A stretch of 64,000 bases of DNA, from contig NZ_JXZC01000010.1 in assembly GCF_000935355.1 (NCBI RefSeq), positions 1 through 64,000 of the forward strand, written 5' to 3'. The notes beneath the pieces were generated by a model. It worked only from the letters and a program-made list of their open reading frames with translations, had not been told where the DNA came from and did not search any database. This document shows, in pieces, positions 53,954 to 62,379 of this stretch (within the stretch, counting starts at the first letter, position 1; every line of letters starts with the position of its first letter). The position numbers were made by a program, and so were the translations under genes. Source of the DNA: Rossellomorea aquimaris (GTDB taxonomy: Bacteria; Bacillota; Bacilli; Bacillales; Bacillaceae_B).

Positions 53954-54214
53954 TTAAACGCTAAACGCAGCTCCTCTTTCATTCTCCTGTTTGGCTAAAC
54001 CTTCTTCTTGAACTTCGTCTCTTAACAGCCCAACTGCCTCTGCATATCGTAACCATGTATCCACACTTGCAATGACGACTCGTGCTTCTATAGTAAGAAT
54101 TTCAATTCCTACCAAGGAAACTCTGGCAAATGCATCAATGACTATTCCTTTATCCAGGATTCTATCAATTACTTCTGCGAGACTTGAGCTATCGTTACTT
54201 TTTTGAATACTCAT
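53954..54214 (-). CDS. gvpA: Major gas vesicle shell protein GvpA
   Basis: An 86-residue GvpA, the hydrophobic shell subunit that forms the gas-permeable wall: [54 protein letters not shown]. First gene of the 14-gene operon. AGGAGAG precedes ATG 54214. Confidence 0.96.
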   Translation of the reverse strand: MSIQKSNDSSSLAEVIDRILDKGIVIDAFARVSLVGIEILTIEARVVIASVDTWLRYAEAVGLLRDEVQEEGLAKQENERGAAFSV

Positions 54215-54283
54215 CGAATCTCTCCTCATTAATTGGTGTAGCCAATGACTGTGTGCAAATTTTATATTCGGTTTAATCGGTGT

Positions 54284-54310
54284 TTACCTCGTTTTGCACC
54301 TACCGTAAAC
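54284..54310 (-). promoter_or_regulatory. Candidate promoter of the gvp operon
   Basis: On the minus strand GTTTAC (54310-54305), 15 bases, AGGTAA (54289-54284) resembles a degenerate sigma-B promoter. The same bases form an inverted repeat GTTTAC/GTAAAC that could be an operator. A transcript would start about 60 bases before gvpA. The 54215-54528 gap has no other clear promoter. Confidence 0.3.
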
Positions 54311-54528
54311 TAGGTCCTGGGAATCATTTGAATTAAACTGCCATTTTTTATATATGTTTCATGATGTTTTTCCCATTCTGTAATATTTCTTTCTTACAGT
54401 TATATGGATTGTAAGGTTTTTTGCAGAGAAATTAATTCAAATAAGACAAATTGATTACAGTTTCTAAAGGAAAAACCGGGTTGAAATTAGGGGAGAAGAG
54501 TGATTTTACATCGTAGGGAGGGGAGTAA

Positions 54529-54636
54529 ATGATTCTCATGAATAACCTACAAAAAAAGAACCAGAAGCATTTATGCCTTTCAGCTTCGCTTCTGGTTCTT
54601 TTCTTATTTATTCATTTGGGACAGAAAGTCGCCTAA
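54529..54636 (+). CDS. Candidate 35-residue membrane peptide antisense to the parR end
   Basis: GGGAGGGGAG sits ahead of ATG 54529 and opens 35 codons on the plus strand, crossing the parR terminator and the last bases of parR. The predicted peptide has one hydrophobic stretch (LCLSASLLVLFLFIHLG). Part of the coding is dictated by the terminator palindrome, so it may be chance. Confidence 0.25.
   Translation: MILMNNLQKKNQKHLCLSASLLVLFLFIHLGQKVA
54550..54603 (-). terminator. Terminator of the parMR operon
   Basis: AAAGAACCAGAAGC and GCTTCTGGTTCTTT pair around 18 bases; on the minus strand a T-run follows. It separates parMR from the gvp operon. Confidence 0.9.
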
Positions 54637-55194
54637 GAGATCTTCCATCGTTTCTTCTTTAGGTTCTTCAACGGTTTCCTGGGGCTTCATGGCATTGTCC
54701 CAGTCAAAGTTGTCCAATTCTTCGTCAGTAGAGTATGAGCGCTCATCTTCTACTTCTTCTGGAGCTTCATCCATCACTTGATCAAGGGACCACTCTCTTG
54801 AAGAATCGTGACTTGCGGCAGATTCTTCCTGAAGATAGAGGGCTTCATCAATATCCAACGAATTACTGCTTAAGGAAGCCAGAAGGGAGGCTGTACGAAC
54901 CGGGTTTGATAACAGTTGGTACACGATGCTGCCTAACAGCGCTTCTGAATGTTCATGCTTCAGCCAATCACGCTGGGATTTATCCAAACCCTTTGGAAGG
55001 GGTATCGTAATGGCTTCCCGCTGCTTGGAAATCGTATCATTTACTCCATTCAATACAAGTTCTGCAATTTTACTGGAGAAATTTCGCTTTTCCGTTTCCT
55101 TAAGCTTTTGTAAATGCTTTAATACATGGTCAGGTGTATCAGAAGGGATCCGAAACGTAATCGGCTGTCCCCTCGACATCCCTTTTTGATTCAT
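54604..55194 (-). CDS. parR: ParR-like centromere-binding protein
   Basis: A 196-residue protein. The N-terminal part (GQPITFRIPSDTPDHVLKHLQKLKETEKRNFSSKIAELVLNGV, about residues 9-51) looks like a ribbon-helix-helix DNA-binding domain. The C-terminus is acidic and probably disordered, ending in a short helix (TMEDLLGDFLSQMNK) of the kind that touches ParM filaments. It starts 9 bases after the ParM-like gene. ParR proteins bind parC and repress their own operon. Assigned mainly by size, domain type and position. Confidence 0.75.
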   Translation of the reverse strand: MNQKGMSRGQPITFRIPSDTPDHVLKHLQKLKETEKRNFSSKIAELVLNGVNDTISKQREAITIPLPKGLDKSQRDWLKHEHSEALLGSIVYQLLSNPVRTASLLASLSSNSLDIDEALYLQEESAASHDSSREWSLDQVMDEAPEEVEDERSYSTDEELDNFDWDNAMKPQETVEEPKEETMEDLLGDFLSQMNK

Positions 55195-55203
55195 ACCATC
55201 ACC

Positions 55204-56379
55204 CTATTTGGTTTTCGCTAATTTTTGATCTTCTTTTTGGGATTGTTTTTGATTCTTTCTTGAGAAATCTGCAATAAGCTTATAATAAGCATTGGCCATC
55301 ATCCAAATGCTTTCTTTCTCATCTTCAAAGAAGTCGATATTGTAACCGTCAAGATTGTTATTGAGCGTTTTGATATATTCTTTAAGGACACTTGATCCTC
55401 CGCCGATGAAGTAGCAGATTTCAGTTTGAGAATTTTTTTGCCACATATTGCGCAGGTGACGATATTGCTTCTTGGCAAGTTCAAGCATGATACGGTCAAC
55501 GATGTCATGTACGCTTGTACGGCTTCCTTTAACCATAATATGATTGCGGTCATTTTTCTTCGTGATGATTTCTACCACATCACGACGACTGTCGAGCTCA
55601 ATCCCATGTTTTGAACGGATTTCCTCACGGATCAATTCAAGTGATTCAGATACACCCAGGTTAAACCCTTGAGCTTTATCGTCGTCTACTTTACGATCTT
55701 TGATAACCGCGATATCTGTGGATAATCCACCTATATCCTGAATCAGGATGCGCTTATCAATCAAATCTTTGTTGATGATATTTGAATTATTATCCATCAC
55801 TAGGTTAATGAAAGCAGCGAATCCTTCTGGATAAACCTTCACTTCATCAAATTTAATATTTACTTTGATACCTTGATAGCGTGGAGTGACAAGGAACTCG
55901 ACCTGGTGAACCGAACCTAATAATCTTGAACGGTATCCAACATCTTTTCCTTCCTTTACTTCACGTAGGGGAAGACCTGTTCCCAGCGTGTAGTTTGCTT
56001 CGATTACATTATTATTCTTTTTAAAATCTGATCCATTACGAGCTGCATCCAGAGCGATAGAAGCAAACAGCATGACCAATGTTTGATCTTCTTCTGATTT
56101 ACTGCTGCCCGGATCCAGTTCAGTAGAGTTATTGCTCTTTGTCGCAAGATTACCGACACGATAAATTGCATTATTGTCTTTCAGGGCAGGGGAGTGGACA
56201 CGGATATGTATGCCGTCTAGTGGGTCTTGTGTATCCAGCTCCTCGATACCGATGATAGGACGGTCTTCAACATCCCTAGCGATGACGTTTGGAATATTCA
56301 CCTCGGCGTCCATCTTTCCAAAAATACCTTTAAGAGAATCATTACCAACATCAATGGCTGCAATTCGTGAATTTGTCAT
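55204..56379 (-). CDS. parM: ParM-like bacterial actin
   Basis: A 391-residue actin-fold ATPase of the ParM/StbA/AlfA group. Phosphate 1 is AAIDVGNDSLKG near residue 6, phosphate 2 is LIQDIGGLSTDIAVI near 200, and the adenosine motif is CYFIGGGSSVLKEYI near 325. I use ATG 56379 because AAAGGATG precedes it. In ParMRC systems these filaments push apart DNA bound by ParR. The gene order parC-parM-parR is the same as on plasmid R1. Here it lies between housekeeping genes and directly upstream of the gas-vesicle operon. Confidence 0.88.
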   Translation of the reverse strand: MTNSRIAAIDVGNDSLKGIFGKMDAEVNIPNVIARDVEDRPIIGIEELDTQDPLDGIHIRVHSPALKDNNAIYRVGNLATKSNNSTELDPGSSKSEEDQTLVMLFASIALDAARNGSDFKKNNNVIEANYTLGTGLPLREVKEGKDVGYRSRLLGSVHQVEFLVTPRYQGIKVNIKFDEVKVYPEGFAAFINLVMDNNSNIINKDLIDKRILIQDIGGLSTDIAVIKDRKVDDDKAQGFNLGVSESLELIREEIRSKHGIELDSRRDVVEIITKKNDRNHIMVKGSRTSVHDIVDRIMLELAKKQYRHLRNMWQKNSQTEICYFIGGGSSVLKEYIKTLNNNLDGYNIDFFEDEKESIWMMANAYYKLIADFSRKNQKQSQKEDQKLAKTK

Positions 56380-56440
56380 TAAAATCATCCTTTCAATCAT
56401 GAGTAAGAATTTGTCAAAAAATTTCAACTCTTACTCTCAG

Positions 56441-56467
56441 AGTATACAATTTCCCGTCTCCGGTCAA
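56441..56467 (-). promoter_or_regulatory. Candidate parMR promoter
   Basis: On the minus strand TTGACC (56467-56462) and TATACT (56446-56441) lie 15 bases apart, or TACTCT at 17. The -10 overlaps an isolated GTATAC half-site (56442), so ParR binding could repress it. Confidence 0.5.
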
Positions 56468-56512
56468 TCCTACTTTTCTATCGAATATTCCCGACGGCAT
56501 CAGGGCCAGAAT

Positions 56513-56648
56513 GTATACAATTTGTATCGTTGTATACATATTTTGTACACATTCATTCATACCAACATGTGTACTTGATTGTATACTTGTATACATTTTT
56601 GTGTACAGTTGTGTACTTATTCGTGTACATGTATACATTTTTGTTTAC
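56513..56648. repeat. parC-like iteron array
   Basis: About twelve half-sites of the form GTRTAC (GTATAC, GTGTAC, with GTTTAC, GTACAC and a degenerate copy) lie at 56513, 56524, 56532, 56545, 56569, 56581, 56589, 56601, 56611, 56623, 56631 and 56643. In the right part the spacing is 12, 8, 12, 10, 12, 8, 12, so pairs repeat every 20-22 bases. Its place just upstream of the actin gene is that of a ParR-binding centromere. Another GTATAC lies at 56442. Confidence 0.85.
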
Positions 56649-56757
56649 AACCATATTTTAGTAGAAGATTTGTAACTATCAACCCACTACTCTAGTAATC
56701 TATTAAATTATTTAGGTGGTTTTAAAATTTGATACTGTCACCTTTAACACTAGGCAG

Positions 56758-56796
56758 CATAAAAAAGAGCAGCCTCTTAATATGAGACTGCTCCTA
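56758..56796 (-). terminator. Terminator after the GNAT gene
   Basis: On the minus strand GAGCAGTCTC and GAGGCTGCTC pair around seven bases, then TTTTTT. Confidence 0.9.
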
Positions 56797-56831
56797 TGAA
56801 TGAAAAATTTCTGCATTTGATAAAGTTCATT

Positions 56832-57533
56832 TCATTGATATTTTACGAACACGATATGGTCGTTATCTTGAAGCCTCTTCATTCCGATTCCCCGCCACCC
56901 TGTTAGAAGGAGTGATTGCTGCGTGTGAAAATCGTCCATTGGAATAATCAACCGTTTCTGTTCCGTCGATGCAGATGGCTTGTTTACTTCTTTAACAAAT
57001 ATATAGCGCATTTGCTCTCCATATTTGTTTTTCAAAGCCGCTATTTCCATGCCTTGCGCAAATTTATCTTTCAAACTTGGAATATTAAAAGGGGCTACGG
57101 TACAGCTAATATAGGTGAAATCACCGGGAAGGCTGTTAAGTTCCTCCATAATGACTGTGCCTAACACTTGCTGCAATCGATTTCCCCGGTAAGAGGGATG
57201 GACTAGGGAGATTTCCTGGTAGATTACTTGATTTAACTCAGCTTCATTTAATCCTATATCCAATCCCAAATGTTCATCATCGATTTCCGGTATAAGAAGC
57301 GCTCTAAGTGCAATGAGCTCCTGCTCCAGAAAAGCACCAACCATCACGCCATTTCCCTTAAGGATATACTCATATTCATCTCGCGCAAGGGGTTGTAAAC
57401 GTGTTTTATCCTCTAAATCAGTGACTACCAGATCTTGTAATAAAAGAATGTTTTCTATGTGTAACATAGATAATTTATGAACAGTATACAGCCTGTTCTC
57501 CTTGATTAACTTTCCTTCATGAAGTGCGTTCAC
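56832..57533 (-). CDS. GNAT-family N-acetyltransferase
   Basis: A 233-residue GNAT protein. The acetyl-CoA loop is VHPSYRGNRLQQVLG near residue 113, with the TYISCTVAPFNIPSLKDKFAQG region after it. The substrate is unknown. The start is GTG 57533 after AAGGAGG. It begins 12 bases after the epimerase gene, so it is likely co-transcribed and may acetylate a related amino compound or dipeptide. Confidence 0.78.
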   Translation of the reverse strand: MNALHEGKLIKENRLYTVHKLSMLHIENILLLQDLVVTDLEDKTRLQPLARDEYEYILKGNGVMVGAFLEQELIALRALLIPEIDDEHLGLDIGLNEAELNQVIYQEISLVHPSYRGNRLQQVLGTVIMEELNSLPGDFTYISCTVAPFNIPSLKDKFAQGMEIAALKNKYGEQMRYIFVKEVNKPSASTEQKRLIIPMDDFHTQQSLLLTGWRGIGMKRLQDNDHIVFVKYQ

Positions 57534-57545
57534 ACGCTGTCCTCC

Positions 57546-58655
57546 TTATCCTAACGAGTCTTGAAATTGCGTTAGTTCTTTCAATATCGATTTATTTATC
57601 TCAATCCCTAATCCGGGCTTTTCTGAAAGACGAATAAAAGGAACATCATAGACAAGGTTTCCCACATCTTTTGAGAATTTCAGTGGTCCCGTGAGCTCCA
57701 CACTTGTTATGATCCTTTTTGAAAAAGCAACATGAAAGCCTGCAGCAGAGCCAATGGATGATTCTACCATGGAGCCTACCTGGCACTCTATTCCTGCCAT
57801 TTCTGCCTGGTGGGCAAGCTTTACAGCAGGGTAGATCCCACCGCATTTCATTAATTTGATATTCACTTTATCTGCTGCCTTTTTTTGGATGATTTCTCTC
57901 ATTTCCCTTGTCCCTTTAAGACCTTCATCTATCATTAAAGGCAAAGAAGTCTTGGACTTCACAGTCACCATCCCGTCAATATCATCAGCAAGAACCGGTT
58001 GTTCTATCCAATCCAACTCGACATCATCCAATGAACGGAGAGCTCTTAATGTTTGCGAACTGCTTTTCCATCCCTGATTCACATCAACGCGGATGGCAAT
58101 ATGATTCCCTACCCTTTCACGAACCTTTTGTATGCGCTCGACATCTGCTTTTATTTCCGTGCCCACTTTCATTTTAAAAGAAAGATACCCTTTATCCACC
58201 ATGACTGCTGCCTCATCTGCCATCACTTCTGGCTCTGCTATACTTAATACATATGTGAGGGGGAATTCTTTATGGTAACGGCCCCCGATCAATTGATAAA
58301 CAGGCTGAGAAAGCTTCTTCCCTATAATATCAAAGCAGGCGATGTCAATGGCCGCTTTTGCACTTGGAACGCCATAAATGGTTTCATTCATGATCTCATG
58401 AAGCTTCTCGATATTCATTGGATTCTGTCCTAACACAGCTTTCCCTAACGTGCTCTTAAACACATGATAGGTACTCTCCCAGGACTCTCCTGTAACGTGC
58501 TCATCTGCGACTGCTTCGCCGTACCCAGTGATCCCCTCGTCGGTCTCCATCTCTACGATGATGGAAGGCATGTCATGATACGTATGGTAGCTCACCACAA
58601 AAGGGACGTGAAGGGGCAGACGAATAGCATACAAGTTTAATCCGGTTATTTTCAT
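57546..58655 (-). CDS. Enolase-superfamily epimerase/muconate-lactonizing-type enzyme
   Basis: A 369-residue member of the MLE subgroup. The KxK acid/base pair is in SFKMKVG (about residue 162), metal ligands in IRVDVNQGW, LDWIEQP and LMIDEGL, and the second catalytic Lys in NIKLMKCGG. The group includes L-Ala-D/L-Glu and other dipeptide epimerases, N-succinylamino-acid racemases and muconate cycloisomerases; I cannot choose safely. GGAG supports ATG 58655. Divergent from the regulator at 58749. Confidence 0.83.
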   Translation of the reverse strand: MKITGLNLYAIRLPLHVPFVVSYHTYHDMPSIIVEMETDEGITGYGEAVADEHVTGESWESTYHVFKSTLGKAVLGQNPMNIEKLHEIMNETIYGVPSAKAAIDIACFDIIGKKLSQPVYQLIGGRYHKEFPLTYVLSIAEPEVMADEAAVMVDKGYLSFKMKVGTEIKADVERIQKVRERVGNHIAIRVDVNQGWKSSSQTLRALRSLDDVELDWIEQPVLADDIDGMVTVKSKTSLPLMIDEGLKGTREMREIIQKKAADKVNIKLMKCGGIYPAVKLAHQAEMAGIECQVGSMVESSIGSAAGFHVAFSKRIITSVELTGPLKFSKDVGNLVYDVPFIRLSEKPGLGIEINKSILKELTQFQDSLG

Positions 58656-58701
58656 AGATATACAACTCCTTTTTTGTTTACACAATCATTTTCCAATGGT
58701 T

Positions 58702-58730
58702 ATAATGTCGTTAAATAGTCGTTAATTAAA
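58702..58730. promoter_or_regulatory. Operator-like repeat between epimerase and regulator genes
   Basis: GTCGTTAAATAGTCGTTA (58707-58724) is built from 11-base units like TAAATAGTCGT. A near-identical element (GTCGTTAAATAGACGCTA) lies upstream of the NhaC gene at 61485. Likely bound by the regulator encoded between them. Confidence 0.65.
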
Positions 58731-58748
58731 TCGAAAGTAGGAGGAAGC

Positions 58749-60014
58749 ATGGAAAGGATAAAAATAGCCGTTATCGGGTCTCAAGACTTCATCCAGGATT
58801 TACACCCCTTAGAACCTCACATGACTAACATCGAAATAGAACCCTACACTTATCAAGATCCATATCTATCCAAAGAACTGATCCAACACTTAAAGCCTTG
58901 TGATGCCATCTTTTTCTCAGGTGCATTACCTTATTATTATTCAAAAGATATTTGTGACCAATTATCTGTTCCTTCTTTATTCCTGGAACAGGATGAAATG
59001 GCCGTCACCTCTACATTATTGTCTATTACCTATCACAAAAAAATTCCGATTGACCGGATATCGATTGATTTGATGGATGCCATATTCACCCGACATGTCT
59101 CGATGGATATAAACGTTTCCATGCCTGGTGCTCATGTGTTGGAGTATAAAGAACAGCTTCCTTATCAGCTGGATCTATCCTCCATTGTTCAATTCCACTA
59201 CTCACTTCATCAGTCAGGAAATACGGATATGGCCATCACAAGCATCCATGCCGTGTATGACCGCCTGAAAGAAATGGGAGTTCCCGCAGAAAGAATGGTA
59301 GACCCCGTCAGGTCTTTGTTAAACGGCTTTCAGAAGGTGAAATCTTTAGCTCTACTAAACAAAAGAAAAGCTTCTATGATTTCGGCCATCTATCTATCCC
59401 ATGATCAATCACGTCAGGACTATAAAAAATGGTTACAATCATTCACCCATAATATTCAAGGTTCTGGGAAAAAAATTGATCACCATACTTACTTATTTTA
59501 TAGCACTGTCGGTCATATAGAGTCATTAGTCTCTCATCACAATTTCAATGATCTGATATCCAATTGGGATGGCCGAATGAAAATTGGATTCGGCTATGGG
59601 ACAACGGCAATAGAAGCAGAGCAAAACGCTGGAATTGCCCTGCGCTTTGCTCTAAATGATCCTTTAGGGAAGTGTGGATATATTTTAACAGATGATAAAA
59701 ACCTTCTTGGTCCTTATCCGAAAGAAACTAAGATACAGCGACTCAAAAATAATGACCCGAAACTCTTTGATATTGCCAAGGAAATTAAAATAAGCCCGGG
59801 AAATCTGTCTAAATTGATGGAATTCAGCAGAAAGCGTTCATCCTCACAGTTTACTGCTGCCGAGTTGTCTGAATATCTTCAAATTACCCGCCGCTCAACT
59901 GAGCGTATAATCAAAAAACTGGTAGATCACGGTTCAATCAAGGTAGTAGGAGAAGAGATGACCTATCAACAAGGTCGTCCCCGTTCCATTTACAAACTCC
60001 ATCTCCCCTATTAG
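58749..60014 (+). CDS. Transcriptional regulator with degenerate GGDEF-like and winged-helix domains
   Basis: A 421-residue protein. The N-terminal 180 residues look like a ligand-sensing domain (IKIAVIGSQDFIQDL). The middle (about 220-320) ends in FGYGTTAIEAEQNAGIALRFAL, a motif of GGDEF-like non-catalytic domains. The C-terminus (about 335-415) holds a helix-turn-helix (FTAAELSEYLQITRRSTERIIKKLVDHGSIKVVG) and basic PRSIYKL. AGGAGG precedes the ATG. I infer that it controls the epimerase operon and the NhaC gene through the shared 18-base element. Confidence 0.72.
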   Translation: MERIKIAVIGSQDFIQDLHPLEPHMTNIEIEPYTYQDPYLSKELIQHLKPCDAIFFSGALPYYYSKDICDQLSVPSLFLEQDEMAVTSTLLSITYHKKIPIDRISIDLMDAIFTRHVSMDINVSMPGAHVLEYKEQLPYQLDLSSIVQFHYSLHQSGNTDMAITSIHAVYDRLKEMGVPAERMVDPVRSLLNGFQKVKSLALLNKRKASMISAIYLSHDQSRQDYKKWLQSFTHNIQGSGKKIDHHTYLFYSTVGHIESLVSHHNFNDLISNWDGRMKIGFGYGTTAIEAEQNAGIALRFALNDPLGKCGYILTDDKNLLGPYPKETKIQRLKNNDPKLFDIAKEIKISPGNLSKLMEFSRKRSSSQFTAAELSEYLQITRRSTERIIKKLVDHGSIKVVGEEMTYQQGRPRSIYKLHLPY

Positions 60015-60017
60015 AAC

Positions 60018-61439
60018 TTAAGAATTTAAGGTCACTTCATCTTCATCTTTGGAGTTCATTAATTCGGAATTCGTTAGTTTTGTAATGGTAAAACCGGTTA
60101 ATGCGTATGCAATCGATAGTAAAGGCACTACAAAGTTCAACACGGCATAAGGAGCATATTCAAAGGCATGAACGCCTAACGTACCAAATATAAACACTCC
60201 ACATGTATTCCAAGGTATAAAGACAGAGGTTAAGGTTCCCCCATCTTCAAGTGCCCTGGATAAATTCTTGGAATGTAAACCTTTTTCCTCATATGCTTTA
60301 GCGTACATTCGAGATGGCACAACAATGGAAATATACTGTTCTGAACAGGTGGCATTTGTTGCAAAACAAGAGACAACGGTGGATGCCACCAATCCTTTTG
60401 CTGATTTGGCAACCTTTAAAATCTGGTTCACAATGGATTGCAGCATACCTGTGTGCTCCAATATCCCTCCAAAGGTCATCGCTACAATGGTCATGGAAAC
60501 CGTATACATCATTGAATCCAGTCCACCACGATTAAAAAGATCATCCACCATTGCATTTCCTGAATCAATGACAAAGCCGCTTTGCAAGGCAGCAAACGCA
60601 TCAGAAAATGATCCACTTTGGATGAACACTTGAGATAATAATCCAAGTAGGATCCCCACTACTAGGGCTGGAATGGCAGGTACCTTTTTAGCCACTAAAA
60701 TGATGACGATCAATGGAATCAATAACAAAAATGGTGAAATCACAAAGCTATCCTGAAGCACATTGATTGTTTGTTCGATGTCGTTGGTATTAATCTTATT
60801 TGAACCGAAATTTCTTCCAAGGACTGCATAAACGATTAGAGCAATGAGTAAACCCGGCACCGTTGTATAAAGCATATGACGAATATGTACAAATAAATTT
60901 GTATTCGTTAATCCAGAAGCAAGGTTGGTGGTATCAGAAAGCGGTGACATCTTGTCCCCAAAGTAGGCGCCGGAAATGATCGCCCCGGCAATCATGGGTG
61001 CTGGAATCCCCATACTTATACCGATTCCCATACCTGCGACTCCAATCGTCCCCATCGTTGACCATGAGCTGCCAATCGCCAATGCCACAACAGCGCATAT
61101 AATCGTAATGGAAACTAAGAAAAGGGATGGTGTAATGATTTTCAAACCATAATAAATCATCGTAGCCACGATTCCTCCACCGATCCAGGCACCGATGGTC
61201 AGTCCGACAAGCATGATGATGACTACAGCCGGCAGAGCAAGACGTATTCCTTTATACATAGAATCCTCAATTTCATTCCACGTATAACCTGCTTTCCAGG
61301 CTACAATGGCTGCTACCGTCGTTCCGATGATCAGTGGAATATGCGGACCCTGCTCAAGAACGACAATCGTGACGAACATGACCACGATCATGACACTGAG
61401 CGGGATGACGGCCATCCAAAACGGCATTTCTTTTTTCAT
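60018..61439 (-). CDS. NhaC-family Na+/H+ antiporter
   Basis: A 473-residue membrane protein with about 11-12 helices. NhaC marks include SSWSTMGTIGVAGMGIG, GAIISGAYFGDKMSPLSDTTNLASG and DGGTLTSVFIPWNTCGVF. NhaC proteins exchange Na+ for protons, but some Bacillus members carry organic acids or amino acids (malate-Na+/lactate type), and the link to an amino-acid-type epimerase makes that plausible here. AGGGGG precedes the ATG. Confidence 0.86.
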   Translation of the reverse strand: MKKEMPFWMAVIPLSVMIVVMFVTIVVLEQGPHIPLIIGTTVAAIVAWKAGYTWNEIEDSMYKGIRLALPAVVIIMLVGLTIGAWIGGGIVATMIYYGLKIITPSLFLVSITIICAVVALAIGSSWSTMGTIGVAGMGIGISMGIPAPMIAGAIISGAYFGDKMSPLSDTTNLASGLTNTNLFVHIRHMLYTTVPGLLIALIVYAVLGRNFGSNKINTNDIEQTINVLQDSFVISPFLLLIPLIVIILVAKKVPAIPALVVGILLGLLSQVFIQSGSFSDAFAALQSGFVIDSGNAMVDDLFNRGGLDSMMYTVSMTIVAMTFGGILEHTGMLQSIVNQILKVAKSAKGLVASTVVSCFATNATCSEQYISIVVPSRMYAKAYEEKGLHSKNLSRALEDGGTLTSVFIPWNTCGVFIFGTLGVHAFEYAPYAVLNFVVPLLSIAYALTGFTITKLTNSELMNSKDEDEVTLNS

Positions 61440-61477
61440 GTTTGTTCCCCCTATACCCCTTTTATTTTTTGACAGTT

Positions 61478-61504
61478 CTAAATAGTCGTTAAATAGACGC
61501 TATT
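61478..61504. promoter_or_regulatory. Operator-like repeat upstream of nhaC
   Basis: Two tandem 11-base units, TAAATAGTCGT and TAAATAGACGC, begin near 61480. 16 of 18 bases match the element at 58707. It lies about 45 bases before the NhaC start on the minus strand. Confidence 0.65.
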
Positions 61505-61588
61505 AAAATAATGATATACGGAGAAACAAAGTGAGTCAATTTAATTTTTGTTACCGCTTACAACCCTGGTATTGTTCTAAATAGCGAA

Positions 61589-61632
61589 CAAAAAAAGGAA
61601 ACCCCGACACACCATTATGTCGAGGTTTCCTT
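61589..61632 (-). terminator. Terminator of an unseen leftward transcript
   Basis: On the minus strand AGGAAACCTCGACA and TGTCGGGGTTTCCT pair around eight bases, then TTTTTTT. No gene on the minus strand ends just before it, which suggests an RNA from 61633-61860. Confidence 0.8.
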
Positions 61633-61861
61633 GCAATATTATTGTACAGTGTTAACCTTCATGGGAAGTATAATAAAGTAATTGTTACATATATCACTTC
61701 GAGGACGCTCAGAAGCTATATGTTACGTCAAAATAGGCATTGCTAAGGGTAAAGGGGTCGGGCAGGTGAAGAAGCCCAAATAAAGCAATCTGGCGAAAAG
61801 TTTCTACATAAATACTCTAACACTCGTAAAACTCATGCCTAAGGTGACCATTGTATATAGT
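61633..61861. other. Unexplained 229-base segment between two terminators
   Basis: No convincing ORF in either strand. It is bounded by the minus-strand terminator at 61589 and the palindrome at 61862. A plus-strand TATAAT (about 61670) and several pairable segments are visible. I could not match it to 6S, SRP, tmRNA or a known riboswitch. A small RNA is possible. Confidence 0.35.
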
Positions 61862-61895
61862 AGAAGAGGGGCCCGCTTAAGCGGGCCCCTCTTCT
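61862..61895. terminator. Bidirectional terminator-like palindrome after essA
   Basis: A perfect 34-base palindrome (AGAAGAGGGGCCCGCTT and its complement) with almost no loop. T-runs on both sides are weak. It lies 10 bases past the essA stop. Confidence 0.7.
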
Positions 61896-61905
61896 CGTTC
61901 TCTAC

Positions 61906-62379
61906 TCAAACTTTACCTTGAGCTGTTCTATTCCAAATGACAATAACAACGATGAGAAGTAACACACAAATACCTACAAATACAGCAATCAATAAAGATA
62001 GGGAGGAAGAAGAAGTACTGTCTTCTTCGAGATTCCCTAACTTTTCCGATCCTGATTGACTAAAAAGTTTCAGGTTTTCGGCTTTAGCTTTTATCGTATT
62101 TGTATCTTTTTCTTCACTTTGAAATATCTTTTCTTTCAATTCGTTTAATCCGTTACTTGATACACCTTCAAACGTCAGGCTCTTTTGTTCTTCAGGAATT
62201 TCTATCTTTTGATCAGTTGATGACTGATCATGGATGAGGTCACTATTCTTTTTGAATTTATTTTCCTGATAGTCGTTCGGGATTAAGTCATTTATGTCGG
62301 TATTGGCAAGTATAGGATGGGAAAACATCATGATCATGCCGGCAACCAGAGCCAGTTGAACAAGTACTTTAACCCTCAT
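61906..62379 (-). CDS. essA: Type VII secretion protein EssA
   Basis: A 157-residue protein: N-terminal signal or helix (VKVLVQLALVAGMIMMFSHPILA), a polar domain of about 105 residues (DINDLIPNDYQENKFKKN and onward), and a C-terminal helix (SLLIAVFVGICVLLLIVVIVIW). This matches EssA of Firmicutes T7SSb, a membrane component of the secretion machine. ATG 62379 overlaps the end of esaA by 11 bases; longer in-frame starts would lie inside esaA. Confidence 0.8.
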   Translation of the reverse strand: MRVKVLVQLALVAGMIMMFSHPILANTDINDLIPNDYQENKFKKNSDLIHDQSSTDQKIEIPEEQKSLTFEGVSSNGLNELKEKIFQSEEKDTNTIKAKAENLKLFSQSGSEKLGNLEEDSTSSSSLSLLIAVFVGICVLLLIVVIVIWNRTAQGKV